Assembly (NCBI GenBank): GCA_963928645.1
Contig: CAWVGT010000237.1
Location: 1-25,619 of the forward strand
Length of the DNA stretch: 25,619 bases
Reading direction: 5' to 3'
Source: Fimadaptatus sp963928645
GTDB taxonomy: Bacteria; Bacillota; Clostridia; Christensenellales; Aristaeellaceae
This document shows positions 6,501 through 14,292 of the stretch, one piece after another. Each line of letters begins with the position of its first letter. The stretch's first letter is position 1. The notes under the pieces were generated by a model. That model searched no databases. It was given only the letters and a program-made list of their open reading frames with translations, and was not told the origin of the DNA. A program made the position numbers and the translations under genes.

Positions 6501-6896
6501 ATGAAGCGCTTACCCGACGCGGAATTTGAGGTAATGAAGTGCATCTGGGCAAACGAGCCCCCGGTGACCACCTCGGATATAATGGCCCAGCTCGGCAACG
6601 AGCGCGGCTGGAAGACGCCGGCGCTGATCACGCTGCTGCAGCGGCTGAGCGAGCGCGGCTTCCTGCGCAGCGAAAAGCCGGGCAAGGAACGGCTCTACTA
6701 CCCGCTCATCGCGCAGGAGGACTACCTGCGCTTTGAGACTGACAGCTTCCTGGGGCGCGTGCACGGCGGCTCGATATCCAGCCTGATGAGCGCGCTGACG
6801 GGCGGCCAGCGCCTCAGCCGCGCCGACCGCGACGAGCTGATGCGCTGGGTGCAGCAGCAGGAGGACGCCTGCGCCGCGCGCGACGAGGAACGCTGA
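6501..6896 (+). CDS. BlaI/MecI/CopY family transcriptional repressor
   Basis: A winged-helix repressor of 131 residues (family usually 120-130). The DNA-binding domain covers residues 1 to about 72: LPDAEFEVMKCIWANEPPVT, then TSDIMAQL and the recognition-helix region (GWKTPALITLLQRL), followed by the wing (FLRSEKPGKERLYYPLI). Residues 75-131 hold the dimerisation helices, with the FLGRVHGGSISSLMSAL segment where BlaI-type proteins are cleaved on induction. AAGGAGGT lies 7 nt before the ATG, an excellent ribosome binding site. The perfect palindrome over its promoter indicates autorepression. The receptor gene starts 2 bp after the stop, so the two are co-transcribed. No beta-lactamase or mecA-like target lies in the window. 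Confidence 0.95.
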   Translation: MKRLPDAEFEVMKCIWANEPPVTTSDIMAQLGNERGWKTPALITLLQRLSERGFLRSEKPGKERLYYPLIAQEDYLRFETDSFLGRVHGGSISSLMSALTGGQRLSRADRDELMRWVQQQEDACAARDEER

Positions 6897-6898
6897 TC

Positions 6899-9457
6899 AT
6901 GCGCGCGCTGCTTGTCACGCTTGTGACCAACTCGGCGGCGATGAGCGCGGCGGCGCTGAGCCTGATGCTGCTGGACGCAGCCCTGCTCAAAAGGCGGCGG
7001 CTGCCGGCGCGCGCGCTGCGATGGGCGTGGCTGATCGTGCTGGCGGGGTTCATATGCCCGCTCCGGCCCGACCTGGGCGCGCTGATGGCGCTGGTGCCGC
7101 GCGCGCAGCCGGCGCTGGGCGCGCTGCGCGGCCGACTCGCGGACGCCGTGCCGCTGCTGGCCGGCACACCGGCCGGGGCGAGCCTGCCCTCGACCGCCGC
7201 GCAATCGACGCTTGCCCGCTCCGCCGCAGCCGCAGCTACCGAACCGGGCTGGCAGCCCGACTGGACGCTGATCTTCGCATTGGCGTACATCGCCGGTGCG
7301 GCGCTGACGCTCGGCCTGGCGCTGTGGCGGCACTGGCGGTTCAGGCGCACTGTGCTGCGCTGGAACCGCCCGGCGGACGCTGCGCTGGGCGAACTGTCCC
7401 GGGCGCGCATAGTGATATCCCGGGCGGTATCGCAGCCGCTGCTGATGGGCGCGCTGCGGCCCGTGATAGCGCTGCCCGAGCGCGAACTGCCCGACGGCGA
7501 ACTGCGCGCTATGATAGCCCACGAGGAGTGCCACCGCGCCAACCGCGATATATGGATACAATACGCTGCGCTGCTGGCGCGCGCGCTCAACTGGTTCAAC
7601 CCGCTTATGCCGCTCGTCGCCGCCGAGCTCACGCTCAAGTGCGAACAGCTCTGCGACGAGCTGACGCTGACCTGCTGCGCGCTGAACCGGCGCAGCTATG
7701 CCGACACCATACTCGCGGCCGCAGCCACGCGCCGCGCGCCGCTCACGACCGGATTTTCGGGAGGGAAATACGCTATGAAACGCAGATTGACCGCACTGTA
7801 CAGCCGCAGCGCGCCGCGCGCGGGGGCGTTGATACTGGCGCTGGCGCTCGCGCTGACGATATTCGCGCCCGCGCTGATGGCGTTGGCCGCCGAAGCCGAC
7901 ACGACCCCCTCTGACGACGCCCCCACCGCGACCGACTCGCAACCCCAACCGACCCCGGCGGCGCTCAACGAGGGACTCACCGCCGCCAATATGCTCCAGA
8001 ACGTGCTGACGATAGCGCTGGCGGCCAACGAAGGCGACTATGCGACCAATGCGCTGCAGTTGCTGGCCGCGGGCAGCGGCGTGGACACGCTGGTGGACGC
8101 GCTCAACATGTACGGGCGGATCGAGGCCATATACCTGGGCGAGGGCCTCGCGTTCGAGCAGCTCGCCCAGCAGTATCCCGAGCTGGCCAATCGGGCGATG
8201 TACGACCTGGTCGTCAGCGCGGCTGAGCCCGAGCTGGCGGAGCGCGCGCAGCTGATGCTGGCCGCAGGCGAGCTGCTCCCCGAGGTATACGCGCGGCTGG
8301 GCATGGACGGGTATGAGCAGAGCGACGCGGCCGATTCAGACCTGCTCGACGCCGCGCTTGCGATAATGCAGGCGTACTTCGGCGGCGACGACATGACCGG
8401 CGCGATGCTGATACTGTCCGCGGGCGACGCCGTGGACGCGCTGCTGAGCGCGCTCGAGCTGTACGGGCAGATCGAGACCGCATACCTCAAAGGTGGGCTG
8501 ACGTTCGAGCAGCTTGCCGAACAATATCCCGAGCTCGCGAACCGGGCGCTGTACGAGCTGGCAGCCGGCGCGCCGGAGACCGGGCTGGCGGAGCGCGCGC
8601 AGCTGATGTTCGCCTCAGGCGAGCTATTCCCCGCGATATACGATCAGCTCGCGCTGGGCGAATACGACGTGCGCAGCGCCCTGTGCGCCTGCCTGGCGTA
8701 CAACCTGGCCCGGCACTCCGGGCGCATAGCCGAAGTGCTGAGCGCGCCGGACGTCGAAATGCGCATCGAGGCGGACACCGCGCTGAACGAGTGGTGCGCC
8801 GCGACCGGCCGCGGCGACCTGTTCGGCATAGCCGCGCCCGCGCCCGAGCCGACCGCCGCCGCGCGCGCGTCGACCGCGTTCGCGCTCAATGGCGGCGACA
8901 GCCCCGACGCCGTGTTCAGCGACATGCTGGCGATAACGCTGACCCGCTCCTACACCGACGACCTGACCGTGGCGCATCTGATACTGGCCTCGGGCGACGG
9001 CGCGGGCGGAGTCATCGATGCGCTGGATGCTTACGACCGCCTGGAGCGCGCCCATGTCGAGCAGGGGCTGACGTTTGAGGAGATAGTCGCCGAATACGGC
9101 GAGACCGATCCGACGATATGCGACGAAGCGACTTACGAGCTGATGGTCGCCGCGCCGCAGACCGGCATAGCCACGCGCGCAAAGCTGATGCTGGCCTCGG
9201 GCGAGCTGTTTGACGAGCTGTACGCGCGCCTGGCGCTGGGCAGGTATGAATCCATCGACCTGCTGTGCGCGTGCATCGCCTACAACATGGCCGCAAACGA
9301 GGGCCGCATAGTCAACATATACGTGCAGCTGGACGTCAGCCAACGCGCGCAGGCGCTGAACGCGCTGACCGAATGGATCGCCGCCGTGGGCGACGACAGC
9401 CTGTTCGGCCCGCTGGACGCCGTGCGCGCCGAGATAGACGGGCTGCTCGCCGCCTGA
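6899..9457 (+). CDS. BlaR1-type M56 metalloprotease receptor with repeated outer domain
   Basis: A membrane protein of 852 residues, far longer than BlaR1/MecR1 (about 600). It has membrane segments near residues 4-27, 41-54, 123-144 and 307-332. The cytoplasmic M56 zinc-protease domain carries HEECH at 208-212 (an intact HExxH) and LKCEQLCDE downstream, the region of the third ligand. The outer part, about 340-852, lacks the penicillin-binding SxxK, SxN and KTG motifs. It is built from three related units (about 363-472, 482-645, 681-840). Each has a helical lead ending in DAL-x-x-Y, then FEQLAEQYPELANRALYEL-type and RAQLM-ASGEL-type segments. Units 2 and 3 add LCACLAYN and LNEW-type ends closing with SLFG/DLFG. 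It is cotranscribed with the repressor and presumably senses an unknown signal and triggers repressor cleavage. The ligand is unknown. Confidence 0.9.
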   Translation: MRALLVTLVTNSAAMSAAALSLMLLDAALLKRRRLPARALRWAWLIVLAGFICPLRPDLGALMALVPRAQPALGALRGRLADAVPLLAGTPAGASLPSTAAQSTLARSAAAAATEPGWQPDWTLIFALAYIAGAALTLGLALWRHWRFRRTVLRWNRPADAALGELSRARIVISRAVSQPLLMGALRPVIALPERELPDGELRAMIAHEECHRANRDIWIQYAALLARALNWFNPLMPLVAAELTLKCEQLCDELTLTCCALNRRSYADTILAAAATRRAPLTTGFSGGKYAMKRRLTALYSRSAPRAGALILALALALTIFAPALMALAAEADTTPSDDAPTATDSQPQPTPAALNEGLTAANMLQNVLTIALAANEGDYATNALQLLAAGSGVDTLVDALNMYGRIEAIYLGEGLAFEQLAQQYPELANRAMYDLVVSAAEPELAERAQLMLAAGELLPEVYARLGMDGYEQSDAADSDLLDAALAIMQAYFGGDDMTGAMLILSAGDAVDALLSALELYGQIETAYLKGGLTFEQLAEQYPELANRALYELAAGAPETGLAERAQLMFASGELFPAIYDQLALGEYDVRSALCACLAYNLARHSGRIAEVLSAPDVEMRIEADTALNEWCAATGRGDLFGIAAPAPEPTAAARASTAFALNGGDSPDAVFSDMLAITLTRSYTDDLTVAHLILASGDGAGGVIDALDAYDRLERAHVEQGLTFEEIVAEYGETDPTICDEATYELMVAAPQTGIATRAKLMLASGELFDELYARLALGRYESIDLLCACIAYNMAANEGRIVNIYVQLDVSQRAQALNALTEWIAAVGDDSLFGPLDAVRAEIDGLLAA

Positions 9458-9679
9458 CGCCCCGGAACCCCACAGCCCGCGGATGCTTCGCGCGCCGGAC
9501 GGGCCGCTGGCATGACGTCAGCGCGCCGGCCGTCCCAAGAGCCGGGCGGCGGCAGGCGTTGCGCGCCGGACGCATCGACACCTGGCGCAATGGGTGCGAT
9601 ATGGCCGGGCGATCCGCGTGCCAGAGCCTCCGCATCGCGAGCCTCACGGCGGGCTGTCACAGCGTTTGCTTACCGACCT

Positions 9680-9709
9680 AGCGGGCGGGGCGATATTGCC
9701 CTGCCCGCT
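9680..9709. repeat. Palindromic hairpin family, member 1
   Basis: AGCGGGCGGGGC (9680-9691) pairs with GCCCTGCCCGCT (9698-9709) around GATATT with one G-T wobble. It shares its core with three more hairpins in this spacer. Confidence 0.75.
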
Positions 9710-9900
9710 CAGTTCATTGGCAAAGCACATCGTTTACTACTTGCTTGACTTAAATATGCAACGTCAGCCAATATGACATGCAAATTTTCGGGGATATGCC
9801 CGCTTATGGCAGGCATGTTTTGCGGCATCGCCCGAATATCATTTCAAAATGCCATTTAGCGAAAACACGCCGCCCGGCAGGCAGGGCTTTGTCAACTTAC

Positions 9901-9934
9901 TGAGCGGACGGGGCGATATTGCCCTGCCCGCTCA
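9901..9934. repeat. Palindromic hairpin family, member 2
   Basis: TGAGCGGACGGGGC (9901-9914) pairs with GCCCTGCCCGCTCA (9921-9934) with one mismatch and one wobble. Its central GGGGCGATATTGCCCTGCCC is identical to member 1. Confidence 0.75.
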
Positions 9935-10106
9935 TATTGTGCTGGCTCTGACGCCGCACTCTATGATTCCCGGTCTGGCCCTTCCATTTCACATGAGCAT
10001 CCAATGCCGCAGGCTCAGCGGCATCTGCAAGCACCTCGCAACGCGCGGTTGACTCGTTCGCCAACCGGGATGGACTGTCAATGCTGGATTTACATTTTCA
10101 ACAGCC

Positions 10107-10141
10107 CGAGCGGACGGAGCTACATCGCCCCGTCCGCCCGA
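10107..10141. repeat. Palindromic hairpin family, member 3
   Basis: CCGAGCGGACGGAGC pairs with the ATCGCCCCGTCCGCCCG arm with two mismatches. It lies next to the broken YibE/F tail, in the same relative position as member 4 next to the intact gene. Confidence 0.7.
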
Positions 10142-10163
10142 ACTTCACTAATGTGCTTCTATA

Positions 10164-10329
10164 TCAGCGCTCGGTCACCCCACTGGCGCCAGGCGTCACG
10201 CCCACCTCCCGCCCAGCGCGACTGTGCCATGCCGCCCGCCCCGGTACAGCGCGCCCGCCGCCAGCGCGGTAAACGGCGCGACCGTGACCAGGCCGAACGA
10301 CCCTACCGGCGCTATCAACATCTCGCCTG
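10164..10329 (-). pseudogene. Broken duplicate of the 3' end of the YibE/F gene
   Basis: Positions 10103-10329 repeat 10433-10658 (offset about 330 bp), and the central 110 bp differ at only a handful of positions. On minus the copy still reads VGSFGLVTVAPFTALAAG then ALYRGGRHG, the last membrane segment and tail of YibE/F, but lacks everything upstream and has altered stop positions. It corresponds to residues of about 342-395 of the intact protein. The duplication includes the adjacent hairpin. Positions 10330-10434 between the copies hold nothing recognisable. Confidence 0.88.
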
Positions 10330-10434
10330 AAACAGCCTGGCTTCGCAGCAGCCAACAGAGCGCAGCTGGCGGCGCGCCTTAACCTGACCGCAGATCGAGC
10401 CTAACCATCAACGATATATCGCCCCATAAGCAGC

Positions 10435-10470
10435 TCGAGCGGACAAAGCCACATCGCCCTGTCCGCTCGA
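10435..10470 (-). terminator. Palindromic hairpin family, member 4, after the YibE/F gene
   Basis: TCGAGCGGACA (10435-10445) pairs perfectly with TGTCCGCTCGA (10460-10470). It lies 22 nt past the stop codon of the minus-strand YibE/F gene, so it may define that transcript's 3' end. No T-run follows. Confidence 0.5.
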
Positions 10471-10492
10471 ATTGTACTAATTCGCGCCAATA

Positions 10493-11680
10493 TCATCGGT
10501 TGACCGCCCCACTGGCGTCAGGCGTCACGGCAGCCTCCTGCCCCGGCGCGACTGAGCCACGCCGCCCGCCCCGGTACAGCGCGCCCGCCGCCAGCGCGGT
10601 AAACGGCGCGACCGTGACCAGGCCAAACGACCCCACCAGCGTTATCAGTATCTCGCCCGCCACGTATTTGAGGTTGAGTATGTCTATCACCGGCGTGCCC
10701 TGGCCCGCAAAGAACAGCATCAGCGTCAGATAGCTGCCCGAATACGCCAGCATCAGCGTCGTGGTCATAGTGCCAATCACGTTGCGCCCCACCGCAAAGC
10801 CGCTCTTTACCAGCGCCCGGCGCGATATGTCGGGCTTGTGCACGCAGATCTCGCCGCAGGCTGAGGCTATGTCCATGCTCAGATCCATCAGCGCGCCCGA
10901 GTTGGCTATGAACGCCATCGAGAAGAACAGCGCGCGTATGTCGATCGAGATCGTGCTCTGCATCAGCAGCGGCACCACGTAGTTCATGCTGCCGCCGTCC
11001 AGCCCGAGCAGGTTGCCGAACGCCACCGACAGCGCGCAGGTCACCAGCGTGCCCGCCAGCGACCCCACCAGCGCCACCAGCGTCTTGCGCGTAAAGCCGG
11101 TCACCAGCGTGTCTATCATCACCGTGAGCGCCAGCACCACCGCCAGCGAAGTCCAGATCGGATCCAGGCCGCTCAGCAGCGCCGGCACCAGCACCTTCCA
11201 CACCACCAGCACGCTCGCCAGCAGCGATATCAGCGCGCCACAGCCGGTAATCCCGCCGAACAGCGCCAGCAGCAGCGCGAACAGCCCGAACAGCCAGCCC
11301 TCGCTGGTCAGCCGCCAGTGGTCTATCAGCGTCGCCGAGAGCGCGCCCGCGTCGCCCTGTATCATCGCCAGCGCCTCATCGCCGACCTTGAACAGCTTGT
11401 CCTTGTCCAGCGCGCTGTTCATGTAGTTGGAGCCGTTGCAGCTCTCGCCCGCGTGTTCGCCGGTCAGTATCTCTACCCGGCAGTACTGCACGCCCGAATA
11501 CACTATGCCCAGCGGCATCAGCTGGCTGTCGTCGACCTCGAGTATGCGCACGCGCGCGCGCGGTATCGCGCCGTATTCGGTATAGGTGTATTCCGGCAGA
11601 AAGCACAGCGCCGCGCATACCGCCAGCATCACCGCGCAGTATATCCAGTCGCGCCGGTTCCTGAGCACGAACTTCCTCAT
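10493..11680 (-). CDS. YibE/F family multi-pass membrane protein
   Basis: A 395-residue integral membrane protein of the YibE/F family (PF07907), widespread in Firmicutes and of unproven function. Residues 12-29 form a first membrane segment. Residues 30-125 form a beta-rich domain on one side, with the family-typical segment ARVRILEVDD and a YCRVEILTGEHAGE motif. From about 126 onward come seven or so hydrophobic helices, including the conserved ANSGALMDLSMDIASA stretch (260-274). AGGAGG lies 4 nt before the ATG. It follows the alkaline phosphatase gene on the same strand with 74 bp and a hairpin in between, so it may be transcribed partly by read-through. A role in transport is possible but unproven. 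Confidence 0.9.
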   Translation of the reverse strand: MRKFVLRNRRDWIYCAVMLAVCAALCFLPEYTYTEYGAIPRARVRILEVDDSQLMPLGIVYSGVQYCRVEILTGEHAGESCNGSNYMNSALDKDKLFKVGDEALAMIQGDAGALSATLIDHWRLTSEGWLFGLFALLLALFGGITGCGALISLLASVLVVWKVLVPALLSGLDPIWTSLAVVLALTVMIDTLVTGFTRKTLVALVGSLAGTLVTCALSVAFGNLLGLDGGSMNYVVPLLMQSTISIDIRALFFSMAFIANSGALMDLSMDIASACGEICVHKPDISRRALVKSGFAVGRNVIGTMTTTLMLAYSGSYLTLMLFFAGQGTPVIDILNLKYVAGEILITLVGSFGLVTVAPFTALAAGALYRGGRRGSVAPGQEAAVTPDASGAVNR

Positions 11681-11700
11681 ATGTCCTCCTTGAAATCACA

Positions 11701-11738
11701 TCAAAGGGCGGGGCCGCGCCGCTTCGCGCTCCCCGCCC
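11701..11738 (-). terminator. Intrinsic terminator between alkaline phosphatase and YibE/F genes
   Basis: On minus, GGGCGGGG (11731-11738) pairs with CCCCGCCC (11706-11713), an inner GC-rich stem fills the loop, and TTTGA follows. It lies 17 nt after the phosphatase stop and before the YibE/F ribosome binding site. It probably reduces but may not abolish read-through. Confidence 0.65.
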
Positions 11739-11754
11739 CGCTCGCCGCGCCGGC

Positions 11755-13218
11755 TTATTCGGCACTCAGGCCCATTATAGCCATGGTCTTTGTGAATATG
11801 TCGGTGTTGTCGTAGCTGCCCTGGAAGCTGTCCGCGCCCACGCCCTGGGCGTATACCGGTATCTGCAGGCCGGTGTGCGCATAGGAGGTGTAGGCTATGC
11901 CGGCCTTGTTGTTGAGTATGTGGCAGCAGGTCATCGACAGCGGCTCGTAACCGCCGTACAGCAGCTCGTCGTTGGCAGTCAGCTCGCGCTCGTCGGCGGG
12001 TATCATGCTCAGTTCGTAGGCCGCCTGTATGCGGGCGAGCTCGTCCTCGGTCAGCGTCAGCTCATTGTCGGCCTCGGTCGTCAGGCCGAACGCCTTGGTC
12101 ACCTCGGCCATCGCCTCGTCAAAGCTCGCGCCGTTTTCGCGCAGCGTCGCGATCACGCCGTCGAACGCCTCGTAGGACATCGTCTGGCTGGCCAGGTACT
12201 GCAGGTGGGTATCGTAGGCGGTCGTCGCAAAGCCTATCGTCAGGCCGCCGGTCTCGTGGTCGCCGGTCACTATTATCAGCGTCTCGTCGGGATGCGCGTT
12301 GTAGAAGTCTATCGCGACCTGCACCGCGTCGGAGAAGGCCAGCGTCTCGTTGATCTCGGTCGCGGCGTCGTTGGCGTGGCCGGTCCAGTCGATCTTGCCG
12401 CCCTCGACCATCAGGAAGAAGCCGGCGTCATTGTCCAGCACATTGATCGCGGCGCTGGTCATGTCGGCGAGGCTGAGCTGCGATTCGGTGCGGTCGAGCT
12501 CATACTGCATCGCCGCGGAGCCGCCCAGCTCGGGGGTTATCGCCAGCACGCGGCCGCTGTCGGCGTTCAGCGCCTGGATATCCTCGACGGTGTTGACATA
12601 GGTGAAGCCGTTTGCCTCGGCCAGCTCGATTATGTTGCCCTGCGGGTTTTCGGACTTCTCGCCGTCGGGATCGAGCATGCCGCCGCCGCCCAGGAAGTCG
12701 AGCGTAGTGCCGGTCACGCCCTGCACCATTATGTCATAGTACTGGCTGCGGCTGGGCACCTTGGCGTAGTACGCGGCCGGGGTCGCGTGGTCAAGCGACA
12801 CCGAGGTCAACACGCCGACCTTCCTGCCGGCCTCCTTGGCGTACTCGGTTATCAGCTTGAACGGGTTGGCCAGGTCGGTATCGTAGTTTATCACGCCCGA
12901 GAGCGTCTTGTTGCCCGAGGCCATGGAGGTCGCGGTCGACGCCGAGTCGGGACAGAACGAGGTCGCGTCATAGGTGGTCATCAGGCCCACGGTCTCAAAC
13001 CCCGAGAACGACAGCTCGGCGGGCGTGGGGATCTCGGCGTCCGGGTTCTCGATGGTGCCCTTGTAGTACTCGGCCATGCTGATCTGCGGCGAGCCCATGC
13101 CGTCGCCTATGAACATGAACACGTACTTGGGCGCGCTCGCCTGCGCGCCGTCGGCCAGCGCCGGCACGGCGCACGCCACCATCAGTACCGCCAGGAGTAT
13201 GCTCAGTATTCGCTTCAT
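11755..13218 (-). CDS. Secreted alkaline phosphatase
   Basis: It hydrolyses phosphate monoesters outside the membrane. The protein has 487 residues from the ATG at 13218 (GGGGAG 6 nt upstream); an ATG six codons earlier precedes this site and is less likely. A signal peptide (KR, hydrophobic core, cut near PALA-DG) covers residues 1-23. The PhoA-family metal and catalytic residues are all visible: Asp39 in GDGMG, nucleophile Ser92 in CPDSAST, His144 and Thr146 in DHATPAA. Further on are Glu272, Asp277 and His281 in EGGKIDWTGH, Asp320 and His321 in GDHETGG, and His448 in AHTG. It is the first gene of a pair with YibE/F. A weak -10 (TACAAT) lies about 35 bp upstream. I see no clear Pho box. Confidence 0.95.
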   Translation of the reverse strand: MKRILSILLAVLMVACAVPALADGAQASAPKYVFMFIGDGMGSPQISMAEYYKGTIENPDAEIPTPAELSFSGFETVGLMTTYDATSFCPDSASTATSMASGNKTLSGVINYDTDLANPFKLITEYAKEAGRKVGVLTSVSLDHATPAAYYAKVPSRSQYYDIMVQGVTGTTLDFLGGGGMLDPDGEKSENPQGNIIELAEANGFTYVNTVEDIQALNADSGRVLAITPELGGSAAMQYELDRTESQLSLADMTSAAINVLDNDAGFFLMVEGGKIDWTGHANDAATEINETLAFSDAVQVAIDFYNAHPDETLIIVTGDHETGGLTIGFATTAYDTHLQYLASQTMSYEAFDGVIATLRENGASFDEAMAEVTKAFGLTTEADNELTLTEDELARIQAAYELSMIPADERELTANDELLYGGYEPLSMTCCHILNNKAGIAYTSYAHTGLQIPVYAQGVGADSFQGSYDNTDIFTKTMAIMGLSAE

Positions 13219-13853
13219 CTTGTTCTCCCCTTTCACTTTGTACGGGTGTTATTGTACGCCGGCCGTGTTTGAGGGCTATGGCGCGCCCGTTTGGAAGGGG
13301 TTAGAACGAGGTATGGCGCGCGGGCAGCGGGCTGACCGGGACATCCGTTGGCGCGGCCGCGGCCCGGGCAGCATTTGCGACGCTGCCTGCGCATGCCGAA
13401 GCCGCGCGTCTGTGTGGAGCGACTTCGCCGGCGCAGCAGTTGACTTGCTGCGAACGCTGCGACGCGCGGTAGTGGTTACAAGCGGCCGGTGCGCGGCGAG
13501 CCATCGGGGCACGCATGCCGGCCAGCGAGTCTGACAGCGCCGTCGGGCAACTGCCGCGCGGCGCATAAAGGCCCGGGGCTGAAGCGCGCGTCGTTCGCCG
13601 CAATGCCGGCGCAAACGCGCGGTCGCGGCGCTCCGCGTCGCCAAACGGCCTAACTGGCGAGCTGCACGCCGGCGCACACATGACAACGGCCCGCCACGCG
13701 CACAAAACCGCGACAAAAAGTCCCCCGCAGCCACAGCCGCAGGGGATTTAAGCCAGACCGTACTCCAAATATAATGTGGACTTTCGAAGGCAAACCCGAC
13801 CGCCGCAATGACTACGGCAGATCCGCGCACATACAGCCCGCGCGACCTGCCAC
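13219..13853. other. Gene-free GC-rich spacer
   Basis: No ORF on either strand shows a ribosome binding site or a recognisable protein; the long frames are a by-product of GC content. The only clear element is the minus-strand terminator at 13715-13745. Codon-position patterns and motifs of real genes are missing. Confidence 0.6.
13715..13745 (-). terminator. Strong intrinsic terminator on the minus strand
   Basis: Read on minus, CCCCTGCGGC (13736-13745) pairs with GCTGCGGGGG (13722-13731) across all ten positions (two G-T wobbles) around loop TGTG. ACTTTTT then follows. The nearest minus-strand gene ends 550 bp upstream at 14293, so this either closes a long 3' untranslated region that includes the 87-bp repeats or ends an unrecognised small RNA. 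Confidence 0.75.
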
Positions 13854-14241
13854 GCAGCCCGTGAGGGGCGCAAAGCTTTCACGTTCAGCAATTCGCGCGC
13901 AAACCGCTCCCTCGGCGCATACGGCCGAAGTGATTTTTCCACAGCCTGCGCGTTCCACATGCCTTATACGAATTGTTCGTACAGTGCATCTGGCCGGCGC
14001 GGCCTGCCTCGCAGCTCGTTAGGCCCGATAAGTATCGCATTCAGCTATTCACGCCCAAGCCGCTCGCTCGGTGCATTCGGCCGGCGCGGCCTGCCCCGCA
14101 GCTCGTTAGGCCCGCAAAGCATCGCATTCAGCTATTCACGCCCAAGCCGCTCGCTCGGCGCATATGGCCGGTACAACTTGCCCCGCAGCTCGTTAGGCCC
14201 GCTTTGCTTCACATTCAGCCATTCACGCCCAAGCCGCTGGC
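13854..14241. repeat. 87-bp tandem repeat array
   Basis: GCAGCTCGTTAGGCCCG starts at 14011, 14098 and 14185, giving an exact 87-bp period. Each unit continues with TCGCATTCAGCTATTCACG and CCCAAGCCGCTCGCTCGG. The last unit is cut short near 14240. A fourth, more diverged copy starts at 13854, separated from the others by about 70 bp of other sequence. That insert includes a small palindrome at 13967-13981. Because 87 is divisible by 3 the array stays open in several frames, but no start with a ribosome binding site is present. Confidence 0.9.
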
Positions 14242-14292
14242 CCTACGCAGCCAGCCATCGCGCCCCGCGCTCGGGCGTCGCCCGCCGCGGAC

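Larger units (their letters stand above)
9458..10106. other. Gene-free spacer left of the YibE/F locus, 5' part
   Basis: No ORF here has a ribosome binding site or recognisable protein. Positions 9458-9670 are GC-rich and featureless to my eye. From 9670 on, the base composition becomes AT-richer and two hairpins of the same family occur (9680-9709 and 9901-9934, listed separately). No clear terminator for the receptor gene is visible directly after its stop. Confidence 0.6.

Noticed and set aside
13967..13981. LexA/DinR-like palindrome TACGAA-TTG-TTCGTA
   Set aside because: The Firmicutes LexA box needs CGAAC-N4-GTTCG. The centre here is 3 nt, the outer bases differ and no gene start is close.
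13854..14241. CRISPR array or integron attC array
   Set aside because: The whole 87-bp unit repeats with no unique spacers, and there is no integrase or attC-type folding.
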